In this document: positions 8,602 through 16,898 of the stretch, in pieces | How the letters are laid out: every line of letters begins with the position of its first letter | Position numbering within the stretch: the stretch's first letter is position 1 | Source of the DNA: Flintibacter muris | GTDB lineage: Bacteria > Bacillota > Clostridia > Oscillospirales > Oscillospiraceae | Reading direction: 5' to 3' | Assembly: GCF_943192995.1 (NCBI RefSeq) | Contig: NZ_CALPCP010000014.1 | Location: 16,748-80,747, forward strand | DNA: 64,000 bases | Made by a program: the position numbers and the translations under genes | The notes under the pieces: model-generated | Databases searched by the model: none | What the model was told of the DNA's origin: nothing | Seen by the model: only the letters and a program-made list of their open reading frames with translations

Positions 8602-9585
8602 TTACCGCCTGACACTTAATATCTTTTTCAGACCGCTGACACCGTAGCTCTTTTCCCGAGAAATGGGCAGCCACAGCACCTGGTCTATGAAGGGGCTGTC
8701 TTCCAGGAGGATGGAGAACAAGCGGTACATGAATTCGTCAGACACCAGGGCTGCCGTGCGGCAGTTGGGCCAAAAGTGTTGGCAGTAGTACTCCAGCGAC
8801 TGCCGCACACCCCCCAGGATGACCCCCTCGCCGTAGGAGAAGCGCTGGGCCGGGGTGCCCTTACCGAAGGCATCCATAGCCCGGCAGATATACAAAGCCC
8901 GGTTGAACCCGAACTTTTGCAGGTTTTCATAGCCCTTGCGGACCATCTCCGGGTCCAGAGGGGAGCCGTCAGAGACCAGGACGGGAGAGAGGATCGTGTC
9001 CTTTTGGATGGCGTGGAACAGCTCACCGGTAAAGTTGGAGATGATATCGGCAATCTGTTCCCCCTGGAGATAGGTGACGTGGGTGTGGGAGCCTGGCAGG
9101 ATCATGGCCAGGTCTTTGGGCGCGCCCAGGCTCTGGAGCTCGTCCAGAGCTCCGATAATCTCAATCTCCTCCCCGCGCATATTGTTGACGTAGGTGATAT
9201 CGTCATTGACCGTTTTCAGGCCGGGGATCAGAACGATCTCCCGGTGGAAGCAGGTGTCCTCCAGAAAAGGGACCAGGCTGTCTGCAAAGCCCTCCAGGGT
9301 GAGGGGGAGGGCCAGGTGGGGCACCTCTTTCAGCCCATAGGCGCAGGTAATCATCCCCGAGGCGTAGATGGCGGAGATGTCCCCCTCCTCCAGGCTGTTG
9401 GCAGACAGCACGTGGTCATACAGCTCTTTCAGGCCCTCAATCAGCACCCGGTTGCTCCCGGAGATGGCGGAGTCTTTGGAGCCCACCGTTTTCTTTGCGG
9501 TGTACCGCACCTGAAAGTCCCGGTCCAGCAGATAGGCCCGGGTGTTGGAGGTGCCGGAGTCGTAGTAGAGAATATAGTCTTTCAT
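8602..9585 (-). CDS. dgoK: 2-dehydro-3-deoxygalactonokinase (DgoK family)
   Basis: This 327-residue protein opens with YYDSGTSNTRAYLLD, the phosphate-binding start of the DgoK/ASKHA fold. It also has the GSHTH and GEGVILGG blocks typical of the family. It should phosphorylate 2-keto-3-deoxygalactonate (or a close sugar acid) at O6. Its ATG overlaps the stop of the upstream aldolase by 4 nt, so kinase and aldolase are made as a pair. It is the last gene of the operon with the tripartite transporter. Substrate choice within the family is inferred. Confidence 0.88.
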   Translation of the reverse strand: MKDYILYYDSGTSNTRAYLLDRDFQVRYTAKKTVGSKDSAISGSNRVLIEGLKELYDHVLSANSLEEGDISAIYASGMITCAYGLKEVPHLALPLTLEGFADSLVPFLEDTCFHREIVLIPGLKTVNDDITYVNNMRGEEIEIIGALDELQSLGAPKDLAMILPGSHTHVTYLQGEQIADIISNFTGELFHAIQKDTILSPVLVSDGSPLDPEMVRKGYENLQKFGFNRALYICRAMDAFGKGTPAQRFSYGEGVILGGVRQSLEYYCQHFWPNCRTAALVSDEFMYRLFSILLEDSPFIDQVLWLPISREKSYGVSGLKKILSVRR

Positions 9586-10220
9586 CTCAGCTTCTCCCTG
9601 TAGGCCCGGGCGGTGGCGGTGATTTTGTCAAAGTGCCCCTCCTTCACCAGCAGGGGGCTGACCAGACTGCCTCCTACGCCCACGCCCACAGCCCCGGCCT
9701 GGATGAAATCGGCGCAGTTGTCCACGGTGATATTGCCCACCGCGCTGACAGGGATGTGCTTTAAGGGGGCCTTCACCGCCTTGACGTAGGCAGGACCCAG
9801 CAGGCCGGCGGGGAAGAGCTTTACAATATCCGCTCCGCACTGGTAGGCGAAGGCGGTTTCGGTGGGGGTCATGGCGCCGGGGATAGACACCTTGCCCAGG
9901 GCCTTGGTGGCCCGGATGACCGCCTCGTCCACGTTGGGGGAGATCATATACTCCGCCCCGGCCTGGGCGGCCAGCTCCACCTGCTCTGCCGTCATCACGG
10001 TGCCCGCCCCCAGGCAGACAGCATCTCCCAGCTCCGACTTGATGGCCCGGAGGGAGGCCAGGGTCTCCTCCAGGTTGGTCTGGTCAAAGGTGACCTCAAT
10101 GCAGCTTACGCCGCCCTCTGCCAGGGCGCGGGCCAAATCCACAATCTGAGCGCTGGAGATGCCCCGGACAATGGCGATAATTTTTTCCGCGTAAATGCGG
10201 TCCAGAACGGACTGTGCCAT
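9582..10220 (-). CDS. eda: KDPG/KDPGal aldolase
   Basis: The 212-residue class I aldolase has the general base Glu42 (IEVTF) and the Schiff-base Lys134 in VKLFPAG. It splits 2-keto-3-deoxy-6-phospho-sugar acids into pyruvate and glyceraldehyde-3-phosphate. AAGGAGG lies upstream of the ATG. Coupled to the DgoK-type kinase by a 4-nt overlap, it is more likely to act on KDPGal (as DgoA does) than on KDPG, but both are possible. A second aldolase gene lies at 14.8 kb. Confidence 0.92.
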   Translation of the reverse strand: MAQSVLDRIYAEKIIAIVRGISSAQIVDLARALAEGGVSCIEVTFDQTNLEETLASLRAIKSELGDAVCLGAGTVMTAEQVELAAQAGAEYMISPNVDEAVIRATKALGKVSIPGAMTPTETAFAYQCGADIVKLFPAGLLGPAYVKAVKAPLKHIPVSAVGNITVDNCADFIQAGAVGVGVGGSLVSPLLVKEGHFDKITATARAYREKLR

Positions 10221-10239
10221 AGGTAATTCCTCCTTGTCA

Positions 10240-10278
10240 AAAAGGCGGGCAGAGCGCCGCCAGAGGGGGCGCTCCGCC
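10240..10278 (-). terminator. Attenuator-like hairpin between tctA and eda
   Basis: On the minus strand GGCGGAGCGCC pairs with GGCGCTCTGCC (one mismatch) and is followed by CGCCTTTTTG. It is likely to lower expression of the aldolase and kinase relative to the transporter. Confidence 0.5.
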
Positions 10279-10288
10279 GCAAAACAGA

Positions 10289-11773
10289 TTATGCCGCTTT
10301 TTTCCGGAACAGCAGGGCTTTGATCTTACCGCCAAACAGGCTGATGATAATCAGGGCGATAAAGAACCAGCAGATTACGGAGTTGAAGAACACGGTGGGG
10401 TCGCCGCCGGACTTCAGCAGAGCAGTGCGGAAGTTCTTCTCGGCCATGGGGCCCAGAATCAGGCCCAGGATGGCGGGGCTGGTGGGCACCTTGACCTTGG
10501 CCAGGAAGTAGCCCACAATGCCGGCGATGAGCATGACCCACACGTCAAACAGGCTGTTTTTCATGGCGTAGGAGCCGATGACGCACAGCACAAAGATGGC
10601 GGGGGTGAGGATGACCTTGGGCACGCTGAGTACCTTGGTAAACAGGCGGATACCGGCAAAGCCGAACAGGCACATCAGGGTGTTGGCAATGAACATGCCC
10701 AGGAAGATGGTATACACCAGCACCTTGTTGGTGTTGAACAGCATGGGGCCGGGGGTGAGGCCCTGGATGGTGAGAGCGCCGATCATAATGGCGGTAACCG
10801 CGTCTCCGGGGACGCCCAGGGTGAGCATGGGGATCATAGCTCCGCCGGTAACGCCGTTGTTGCCGCCCTCGGGGCCGGAGATGGCTTCCACCGAGCCCTT
10901 GCCGAACAGCTCAGGCTCCTTGGCGACAGACCGGGCCACGTTGTAACCCACAAAGGAGCCGATATCCGCGCCCGCGCCGGGGATGATGCCGATAAAGGTG
11001 CCAATCAGGCCGGTGAGGGGGGCAATGCGGATGATCTTTTTTAGATCTTCCTTTCTGGGGAGGATGTTGGTCAGCTTTGCCTGGACCTCCTCCTCGCTGA
11101 AAATATCCTCAATATTCTCAAACGCCTGGCTCATGGCGAACAGGCCGATCATAATGGGGATGTAGCTGATGCCGCCCATAAAGTTGAAGTTGCCCTCTGG
11201 GGCGAAGCGGATATAGCTGGTAACGCTGTCGATACCCACACAGGCCACCAGAATGCCCAGACAGCCGCAGATCAGGCCCTTTTCAATGTCTTCACCGGAG
11301 ATGTTGCCGATAATGCACAGGCCGAACACGGCCAGCAGGAAGAACTCAGCGGAGCTGAACTTCAAAGCCAGCTTGGCCAGCAGAGGACTGATGAGCCACA
11401 GACAGGCCACAGAGACAAGGCCGCCCAGGTAGCTGGACAGGGTGGCGGTGCCTAGGGCCCGGCCGGCCTCGCCCTTCTGGGCCAGGGTGTAGCCGTCAAT
11501 GGCGGTGGCGGCGGAGGCGGGGGTGCCGGGGGTGTGCAGCAGCACGGCGGAGATGGAGCCGCCGTAGATGGCGCCGCAGTAGATGCCCAGCAGCATCAGG
11601 ATACCCTGGGCGGCGTCCATGCCGAAGGTCATGGGCAGCAGCAGGGCCACGCCCATGGTAGCGGTCAGGCCGGGCAGCGCCCCAATGCAGATGCCGGACA
11701 GCACGCCGATGGCCATATACAGAAAGACCATAGGGGTCAGACTGGTCGTAAAAATCTCAACTAATAAGCTCAT
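10289..11773 (-). CDS. tctA: Tripartite tricarboxylate transporter, large membrane subunit TctA
   Basis: The 494-residue protein is very hydrophobic (10-12 helices), with the TctA signature near the N-terminus (GALPGLTATMGVALLLP) and a second repeat (GIIPGAGADIGSFVGYN). TctA is the channel subunit of the TTT importers, which use a periplasmic-type binding protein and ion gradients. It follows tctB by 15 nt. The family is named for citrate, but many members carry other organic acids. The kinase and aldolase encoded next suggest a sugar acid here. Confidence 0.95.
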   Translation of the reverse strand: MSLLVEIFTTSLTPMVFLYMAIGVLSGICIGALPGLTATMGVALLLPMTFGMDAAQGILMLLGIYCGAIYGGSISAVLLHTPGTPASAATAIDGYTLAQKGEAGRALGTATLSSYLGGLVSVACLWLISPLLAKLALKFSSAEFFLLAVFGLCIIGNISGEDIEKGLICGCLGILVACVGIDSVTSYIRFAPEGNFNFMGGISYIPIMIGLFAMSQAFENIEDIFSEEEVQAKLTNILPRKEDLKKIIRIAPLTGLIGTFIGIIPGAGADIGSFVGYNVARSVAKEPELFGKGSVEAISGPEGGNNGVTGGAMIPMLTLGVPGDAVTAIMIGALTIQGLTPGPMLFNTNKVLVYTIFLGMFIANTLMCLFGFAGIRLFTKVLSVPKVILTPAIFVLCVIGSYAMKNSLFDVWVMLIAGIVGYFLAKVKVPTSPAILGLILGPMAEKNFRTALLKSGGDPTVFFNSVICWFFIALIIISLFGGKIKALLFRKKAA

Positions 11774-11788
11774 GAACGTCCCTCCTTC

Positions 11789-12256
11789 TTAAATTGTGAA
11801 GATGCCGAAGGTATGCACCGGCACGTTCAGCAGGAAGCGGAAGGCACAGTACACCACCATGGTGATGGCGGCGGCAATGACTACGGTGATTACGGGGTTC
11901 TTTTTGGCAAACCACTGGATGAAAATCAGCTCCAGCACAAAGGTGGCGATAATAAAGCCCAGAAAGGGCAGCAGCAGCAGATAGACCATCAAAATGCCCA
12001 TGGTGAGGTACACCCGGCGGGTGCCGGTGGTCCACAGCTCAATTTTGCTGTCCTTTTCTGGGGGCATTTTCAGGGTGCGGAAGAGCAGGATGGCCGTACA
12101 GGCCAGCAGGACGATGGAAATGACGATGGGCCACAGACCAGGACCGGGAACGCCGGTGCCGTAGTCGGCCGCCTTGGGATACCCGGAGGCCATGGCAATC
12201 ACGCCTATGCCCAGTACCGCACAGATGGCGGCTAAGACCAGGTTGCCTTTTTTCAT
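11789..12256 (-). CDS. tctB: Tripartite tricarboxylate transporter, small membrane subunit TctB
   Basis: The 155-residue protein has four predicted membrane helices and the usual TctB layout: an N-terminal helix, a loop with GPGLWP, then three helices. It lies between the binding protein and TctA genes, in the normal order C-B-A. Its role is structural coupling within the TTT importer; no catalytic residues are expected. Confidence 0.9.
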   Translation of the reverse strand: MKKGNLVLAAICAVLGIGVIAMASGYPKAADYGTGVPGPGLWPIVISIVLLACTAILLFRTLKMPPEKDSKIELWTTGTRRVYLTMGILMVYLLLLPFLGFIIATFVLELIFIQWFAKKNPVITVVIAAAITMVVYCAFRFLLNVPVHTFGIFTI

Positions 12257-12287
12257 ACGTTTTCTCCCTCTAAATCATCAAAATGGG

Positions 12288-12325
12288 GGGCCGGGAAGCG
12301 GAAGCCTTAGCCCGCTCCCCGGCCC
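12288..12325 (-). terminator. Intercistronic hairpin after the tctC binding-protein gene
   Basis: GGCCGGGAAGCGG and CCCGCTCCCCGGCC form a long stem with one mismatch, between tctC and tctB. As in the two ABC operons, it directly follows the binding-protein gene. Confidence 0.6.
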
Positions 12326-12357
12326 GTCAAGTGCCAATGGTGCTATGGATCAGATTA

Positions 12358-13407
12358 TTAGCCGATCTTCAGGCCCAGATCCTCCACCAGGCCGGTGTAC
12401 AGCTCCAGCTGCTCGCCGATCATGGTGTTGAAGGACTCGCCGTCCATAATGTCGATCACGTTGTTGGTGTTGGCCATGAACTCCTTGAAGGCATCGGAAT
12501 CGGCGGCCTCAGAGAAGATGCGGTACAGCTCGTCCACCACTTCGTCGGGAGTGGAGGCGGGAACGCCCAGGCCGCGCCAGGTACCCAGAACGGCGTCATA
12601 GCCGCACTCCTTGCAGGTGGGCACGTCGGGGATGGCCTCCAGACGGTCGTTGGCCATAACGGCCAGCACCTTCAGGTCGCCGGACTGGACAAAGCTGTTG
12701 ACCTCGGCGTAGGACACGGCCACGGCGTCGATATGGCCGCCCAGCAGGTCGGTGATGGCGCCGTTGGCGCCGTCGTAGCCCACGTGGTTGAACTCAGTGC
12801 CGGCGGTCTTGGCCAGGCCGGCGGCGGCCAGGTGCCAGATGGCGCCGATGCCGGAGTTGCCAACCTGAACCTTGTTGGTCTTGGAGTACTCAATGAAGTC
12901 CTCCAGGGTGTCAAAGCGGTCGTCGTCAGCCTTCACGGTGATGGCGGAGGCGGCGGAGTTGACCATCATGATGGGCTTGAACTGGGAGTAGGTCAGGCCG
13001 GCGTTGTTGCCCATGGCCTCCAGGGTGGCCAGCTCAACGGTAATCATGGTGACGATAGAGCCGTCGTTGGCGGCCTGAGCGCCGTACAGCATGCCGGTGG
13101 CGCCGCCCGCGCCGGAGCGGTTCTCCACGGTGATGTTCTTAAAGCTGCCCTTGGCCGCGTCGGCCAGGCCGCGCATCACGGCGTCGGTGCCGCCGCCCGC
13201 GTCGTAGGGAACAATGCAGGTGACGCTCAGGTTGGACAGGTCCACGCCGTCGCTGGCGCCGGAACCGGCGGTGCTGTTGCCGCTGGTGCTGGGAGTGCTG
13301 GGGGTGTTGTTGTTGTTGTTGTTGTTGTTGCCGCCGCCGCCGCAGGCCGTGAGGGACAGGGCCGTGGCCAGCGCCAGAGCAAGCGCGGTAATCTTCTTCA
13401 TCTTCAT
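12358..13407 (-). CDS. tctC: Tripartite tricarboxylate transporter substrate-binding protein TctC
   Basis: About 349 residues, taking the start at 13407 (AGAGGT just upstream). A signal peptide ends in the lipobox SLTACGG. A linker follows, made of a run of eight Asn and then Thr/Ser/Pro repeats. The mature part has the Bug/TctC fold markers (IVPYDAGGGTDAVMRGLA and the later GLGVPASTPDEVV). It should be an anchored lipoprotein that delivers an acid to TctAB. The Asn run comes from a GTT/AAC trinucleotide repeat that may vary in length. Confidence 0.93.
   Translation of the reverse strand: MKMKKITALALALATALSLTACGGGGNNNNNNNNTPSTPSTSGNSTAGSGASDGVDLSNLSVTCIVPYDAGGGTDAVMRGLADAAKGSFKNITVENRSGAGGATGMLYGAQAANDGSIVTMITVELATLEAMGNNAGLTYSQFKPIMMVNSAASAITVKADDDRFDTLEDFIEYSKTNKVQVGNSGIGAIWHLAAAGLAKTAGTEFNHVGYDGANGAITDLLGGHIDAVAVSYAEVNSFVQSGDLKVLAVMANDRLEAIPDVPTCKECGYDAVLGTWRGLGVPASTPDEVVDELYRIFSEAADSDAFKEFMANTNNVIDIMDGESFNTMIGEQLELYTGLVEDLGLKIG
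13309..13330. repeat. Trinucleotide microsatellite in the tctC linker
   Basis: The + strand shows (GTTGTT...) units, read as eight consecutive AAC/Asn codons in the tctC linker just after the lipobox. In-frame expansion or contraction would change the tether length of the binding protein without breaking the frame. Confidence 0.85.
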
Positions 13408-13478
13408 ACTTCTACCTCTTTCCAATAAAGTTTGGTATATATTTGACATCCGTGAGGATGGTCAAACCGAAGGTCCTT

Positions 13479-13524
13479 CTCCTGCGGGTTTCCCGCAGGA
13501 GGGACAGAGGGCGCGCCCTCTGTC
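13479..13524. promoter_or_regulatory. Two tandem palindromes upstream of tctC
   Basis: TCCTGCGGG/CCCGCAGGA (13480-13500) and the perfect 22-bp GACAGAGGGCG/CGCCCTCTGTC (13503-13524) lie side by side between the kdgK stop and tctC. They may be an operator pair, or hairpins that end the kdgK message. A TTGACA motif overlaps the second palindrome on the minus strand but has no good -10. Confidence 0.5.
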
Positions 13525-13620
13525 AAGATTGATTCCTGTGTTATGATACTATAAACCGCCCAGGCAGTCAACCGGTGTATGGAAGTTTTTGGTCGTTTTG
13601 CCCGGATACACCGGCTGGTG

Positions 13621-14646
13621 TTACCGCTGGATACGGCCGGAGCCGTCGCCGCCGGCCAACTTCTCCACCTCGGCAAGGGTGACCATGTTGTAGTCGCCCT
13701 CAATAGAGTGCTTCAAAGCGGAGGCCGCCACTGCGAACTCCACCGCCTCCTGGGTGGTCTTGCCGTGGGTCAGGGAGTAGATCAGGCCGCCGCCGAAGGA
13801 GTCGCCGCCGCCCACCCGGTCAATGATGTGCAGGTCGTACTTCTTGGAGAAGCAGTACTCGTCCTTGGCCACGTTGTACAGCATGGCGGACCAGCCGTTG
13901 TCAAAGGCGGAGTGGCTCTCACGCAGGGTGATGGCCACCATCTCAAAGCCGAATTTGCCGGCCAGCTGCTTGGCTACGGACTTGTAGCCCTCGTGATTCA
14001 GGGAACCGGCGTAGATGTCGGTGGCCTCGGCCTCAATGCCGAACACGTCCTTGGCGTCCTCCTCGTTGGAGATACACACGTCCACATACTGGCACAGGTC
14101 GGTCATAGCCTCCCGGGCCTGGTCCCGGGTCCACAGCTTGCCCCGGTAGTTCAGGTCGCAGCTGATCTTGATGCCCTTGGCCTTAGCGGCCTTGCAGGCC
14201 TCCCGGCAGATGTCCACCACGTTGGGGCCCAGGGCCGGGGTGATGCCGGTGAAGTGGAACCACTCTACACCCTCAAAGATGGCATCCCAGTCGAAGTCGG
14301 CGGTGGTGGCCTCCTGGATGGCGGAGTGGGCCCGGTCGTAGATGCACACAGAGCCCCGCTGGGAGGCGCCCTTCTCGTTGAAGTAGATACCCACACGGTC
14401 GCCCCCCCGGACGATCTTGCTGGTGTCCACGCCATAGCGGCGCAGGGAGTTCACCGCCGCCTGGCCGATAGCGTGGGCGGGCAGCTTGGTGACATAGGAG
14501 ACATCCATGCCGTAGTTGGCCAGAGAGACGGCCACGTTGGCCTCGCCGCCGCCGAAGGTGAATTCCAGGTGGTCAGCCTGGACAAAACGCTCATAGTTGT
14601 AGGGCTGGAGCCGGATCATCAGCTCACCGAAGGTTACCACTTTCAT
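13621..14646 (-). CDS. kdgK: 2-dehydro-3-deoxygluconokinase (PfkB family)
   Basis: The 341-residue PfkB-type kinase has FTFGGGEANVAVSLANYG at the N-terminal signature and DRVGGGDSFGGGLIY at the catalytic Asp/anion-hole motif. It phosphorylates KDG to KDPG in the cytoplasm. It lies 131 nt downstream of the aldolase-VOC gene and is very probably co-transcribed with it, though an R1 palindrome pair sits between. A second KdgK is encoded at 58 kb with clear divergence between the two, so they may serve different substrates or signals. Confidence 0.93.
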   Translation of the reverse strand: MKVVTFGELMIRLQPYNYERFVQADHLEFTFGGGEANVAVSLANYGMDVSYVTKLPAHAIGQAAVNSLRRYGVDTSKIVRGGDRVGIYFNEKGASQRGSVCIYDRAHSAIQEATTADFDWDAIFEGVEWFHFTGITPALGPNVVDICREACKAAKAKGIKISCDLNYRGKLWTRDQAREAMTDLCQYVDVCISNEEDAKDVFGIEAEATDIYAGSLNHEGYKSVAKQLAGKFGFEMVAITLRESHSAFDNGWSAMLYNVAKDEYCFSKKYDLHIIDRVGGGDSFGGGLIYSLTHGKTTQEAVEFAVAASALKHSIEGDYNMVTLAEVEKLAGGDGSGRIQR

Positions 14647-14673
14647 GATTATGTTCCTCCTAAAATAATTTTG

Positions 14674-14751
14674 GCAGGGGCGGCCTGTGGCCGCCCGCTC
14701 TCAAAACCCACTCTGTGATCTTGATCGGGCGGCCACAGGCCGCCCCTGCAG
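14674..14751. repeat. Paired R1 palindromes between eda-VOC and kdgK
   Basis: Two copies of the R1 core lie in opposite orientation (AGGGGCGGCCTGTGG... and ...CCACAGGCCGCCCCT), about 30 bp apart. Each can fold alone, or the pair can form a 20-bp stem. This is the clearest paired copy in the window. Confidence 0.8.
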
Positions 14752-14777
14752 AATGGCGTCAGAGATGGAAAAGGCAA

Positions 14778-15722
14778 TTATTTCTGCACCAGATGGAGGG
14801 CAAAACCGCCCACCTCGCCCTTGAGGTAGATGGCTTTGGGCTTGCGGGTGGACTCGTCGAACTCCACGCCCTGGCGGCTCAGGTGGTAGACGGCCCGGTC
14901 CAGACTGTTGGTGGAAATGGCGATATGGCCATTCCTGCCCAGATAGGGGGCCTTCATGCACTCCACGGCGCTTCCGGCGAAGATGGAGCTGCTGCCCGGC
15001 TTGTAGTCAAAGCCGAAGAAGGCGCACAGGGTCTTGGCCGCCCGCTGGGCCTCCACCTCGTTCTCACAGTTGATGCCCACGTGAGCCAGGGAGAAGCCAA
15101 GCATGGTCTTCACCGCCTCCTTGCTGATGGCGGTGATCTCGTCCCATTTCTCCTCCTCAATCAGCTCCTTCTTGCACATCCAGGTTCCGCCCACGGCCAC
15201 GATCTGGTTGTAGCCCAGGTAGTCGTTGACGTTTTTGGAGTTGACGCCGCCGGTACACATCCATTTGCAGCCCTTCAGCGCCGCGCCGATATTCTTCAGC
15301 ATGGCCACGCCGCCGTTGGCCTCGGCGGGGAAAAACTTCACCACCTCGCAGCCCTGATTCATGGCCTGCTGCATCTCGCCGGCGGTGGAGGTGCCGGGCA
15401 CCATGATGCCGCCCTTGTCAATGACATGCTGGGTGACCTTGGGGTCGTAGCCAGGAGCCACAATAAAGGTGGCGCCGGCGGCCATAGCCCGGTCGGCCTG
15501 CTGGGTGGTGAGCACGGTGCCAGCGCCCAGCACCATCTCGGGGACCTCCTTGGCAATGGCGCGGATGGCGTCCTCGGCGGCGGCGGTGCGGAAGGTGACC
15601 TCGGCTGCGGGCAGTCCGCCGGCGGCCAGGGCCTTGGCCAGCGAGACAGCCTTGCCGGCGTCGTCAATGGCGATAACGGGAACGATACCGATGTTGGAAA
15701 GGGTTTGAAGAATTTCATTCAT
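14778..15722 (-). CDS. KDPG aldolase fused to a VOC-like C-terminal domain
   Basis: Residues 1-205 are a class I KDPG/KHG aldolase with Glu41 (AEVTFRT), the Schiff-base Lys129 (CEVVKFFPAE) and the CTGGV phosphate loop. Residues 210-314 look like a glyoxalase/VOC domain (LAHVGINCENEVEAQ, then GHIAISTNSLDRAVYHL). The whole is about 100 residues longer than a plain Eda. The N-terminal half should give pyruvate and glyceraldehyde-3-phosphate. The role of the VOC part is unknown; the usual metal-ligand His/Glu pattern is only partly visible. Confidence 0.85.
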   Translation of the reverse strand: MNEILQTLSNIGIVPVIAIDDAGKAVSLAKALAAGGLPAAEVTFRTAAAEDAIRAIAKEVPEMVLGAGTVLTTQQADRAMAAGATFIVAPGYDPKVTQHVIDKGGIMVPGTSTAGEMQQAMNQGCEVVKFFPAEANGGVAMLKNIGAALKGCKWMCTGGVNSKNVNDYLGYNQIVAVGGTWMCKKELIEEEKWDEITAISKEAVKTMLGFSLAHVGINCENEVEAQRAAKTLCAFFGFDYKPGSSSIFAGSAVECMKAPYLGRNGHIAISTNSLDRAVYHLSRQGVEFDESTRKPKAIYLKGEVGGFALHLVQK

Positions 15723-15785
15723 AATGGTTTCTCCTCCAAATAATTTAATCCTGCGGCTCGCTTAATCTTTGTTCGCTATGCCTCT

Positions 15786-15813
15786 ATTATACAACTTGCA
15801 TACTAGAATACAA
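15786..15813 (-). promoter_or_regulatory. Promoter of the eda-VOC/kdgK operon
   Basis: On the minus strand TTGTAT and a perfect TATAAT are 16 nt apart, about 65 nt upstream of the aldolase ATG at 15722. GGAGGAG precedes the ATG. Confidence 0.7.
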
Positions 15814-16060
15814 TCGGCGGATTGGCAGAAATAAAAGCAGTTTTTTTGTGTAAAATACCTATACTCCCAATTTTATATTCCATCTTCGCCATAATAAGGC
15901 CAAGGGCCGCAGGATCTATAGACTGCCATTGCAGGGGCGGCCTGTGCCCGCCTGTCACAGGCCGCCCCTGCAGATTCCGCGTCAGTAATTTTGAAGCTTG
16001 CAAAAGGACGGGCATGAGTTTTTGACAAGCAAAAATCCCGGCCTTGCGGCCGGGATTTCT
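15814..16060. repeat. Gene-free stretch with an R1 repeat
   Basis: The stretch from the promoter to the XRE gene has no coding sequence. It contains an R1 copy at 15931-15972 (GCAGGGGCGGCCTG and CAGGCCGCCCCTGC arms) and the R1-associated tail TCAGTAATTTTGAAGCTTGC at about 15980. Confidence 0.65.
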
Positions 16061-16062
16061 TT
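16031..16062. terminator. Terminator of the 16.1-kb XRE gene
   Basis: AAATCCCGGCC and GGCCGGGATTT form an 11-bp stem with loop TTGC and flanking A/T runs. It overlaps the XRE stop codon region. A near-identical stem ends the divergent small gene at 16836-16864. Confidence 0.88.
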
Positions 16063-16387
16063 ATAGTTTATGCGCCGCCACCCAGTCAACAAAATCACTG
16101 ACCAGTTCCAGCTGTCTGCCGTCCAGCGCACGCAGCTTGTCCGCCACTGCCTTCCACTCCTCCCCAGGCCATTTGCCGCTGCCCACCAGAAATTCATCCG
16201 GCGTGGTATCCAAAGCGGCGGCCAGCTTCATGATCGTCTCGGTGGAGGGAATGGATTTAGCCCGTTCAATGTTCGACATATGCTGATTACTGATATCTAC
16301 GCGCTCTGCAATTTGCTCCTGTGTCAGATTCAAACTCTTCCTGCGCTTCTTTATTCTGACTCCAATCAAACTGTAATCCAAAGTCAT
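16061..16387 (-). CDS. XRE-family regulator (module 1)
   Basis: The product has 108 residues from the start at 16387, chosen for the GGGAGGGG site. The helix-turn-helix is LTQEQIAERVDISNQHMSNIER. The C-terminal 35 residues form a helical tail (EEWKAVADKLRALDGRQLELVSDFVDW) typical of self-standing XRE repressors. It is divergent from a small acidic protein gene whose promoter overlaps an inverted repeat, so it probably represses both. Confidence 0.88.
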   Translation of the reverse strand: MTLDYSLIGVRIKKRRKSLNLTQEQIAERVDISNQHMSNIERAKSIPSTETIMKLAAALDTTPDEFLVGSGKWPGEEWKAVADKLRALDGRQLELVSDFVDWVAAHKL

Positions 16388-16462
16388 ACGAACCCCTCCC
16401 TTACCAACATCATACTGAGAAGGGTTTGCATATTTAATCATTTTAAAGCAGGAAAATATTTA

Positions 16463-16505
16463 TTGACTTATAGTAAAACTGAAATTATAATAGGATTATC
16501 AGTTT
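16463..16505 (+). promoter_or_regulatory. Promoter plus inverted-repeat operator of module 1
   Basis: TTGACT (16463-16468), a 17-nt spacer and TATAAT (16486-16491) make a strong sigma-A promoter. AAACTGA (16476-16482) and TCAGTTT (16499-16505) flank the -10 box symmetrically. This is the expected place for the XRE repressor to bind. Confidence 0.75.
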
Positions 16506-16524
16506 ATAGATTGAAGGGATCGTC

Positions 16525-16818
16525 ATGTATCAAAAAATGTACCACATACTGTTCAACGCCATCACTAACGCCATAGAGAAGTTAGAGTGGCAAGATTATC
16601 AGGCGGCGATGGCCCTTTTGGAGGCGGGCTGTCTGGATGCGGAAGATGTTTATATGATGCAGGGCCCTGAACTGTCCGTGTCTTCTAAGGACACGCCGCC
16701 TTCTGTCTGCTGTCCTATGTGGTGCCTTCAAAACGGATCACCGGAGTTTAAAAAAGAGCTGGCCCAGATGATGGAAAATGGCCTGGATGATGATGAGGAG
16801 GAGGAGGAAGAGCCTTAA
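16525..16818 (+). CDS. Small acidic protein divergent from XRE (module 1)
   Basis: The 97-residue protein has a helical N-terminal half (IEKLEWQDYQAAMALLEAGCLDAEDVY), a middle with CC...C cysteines, and a very acidic end with eight or more Glu/Asp in a row. AAGGGA lies 8 nt upstream of the ATG. I do not recognise the family. The layout (strong promoter, repressor divergent, own terminator) marks it as a real gene. It could be the effector or target of the XRE regulator. Confidence 0.65.
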   Translation: MYQKMYHILFNAITNAIEKLEWQDYQAAMALLEAGCLDAEDVYMMQGPELSVSSKDTPPSVCCPMWCLQNGSPEFKKELAQMMENGLDDDEEEEEEP

Positions 16819-16835
16819 AGCTTACAGCAAAGCGC

Positions 16836-16864
16836 AAAAATCCCGGCCAAAAGGCCGGGATTTC
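16836..16864 (+). terminator. Terminator of the small acidic gene
   Basis: AAATCCCGGCC/GGCCGGGATTT stem with an AAAA loop, 18 nt after the stop. The stem is identical to the one ending the divergent XRE gene, so the whole module is bracketed by the same hairpin. Confidence 0.85.
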
Positions 16865-16898
16865 GAACAAATTCAGAATTTCTGACAGCGAAGCTGTA

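Noticed and set aside
13309..13330. Tandem GTT repeat as a possible CRISPR or regulatory repeat
   Set aside because: It is a simple codon repeat inside tctC with no spacers.
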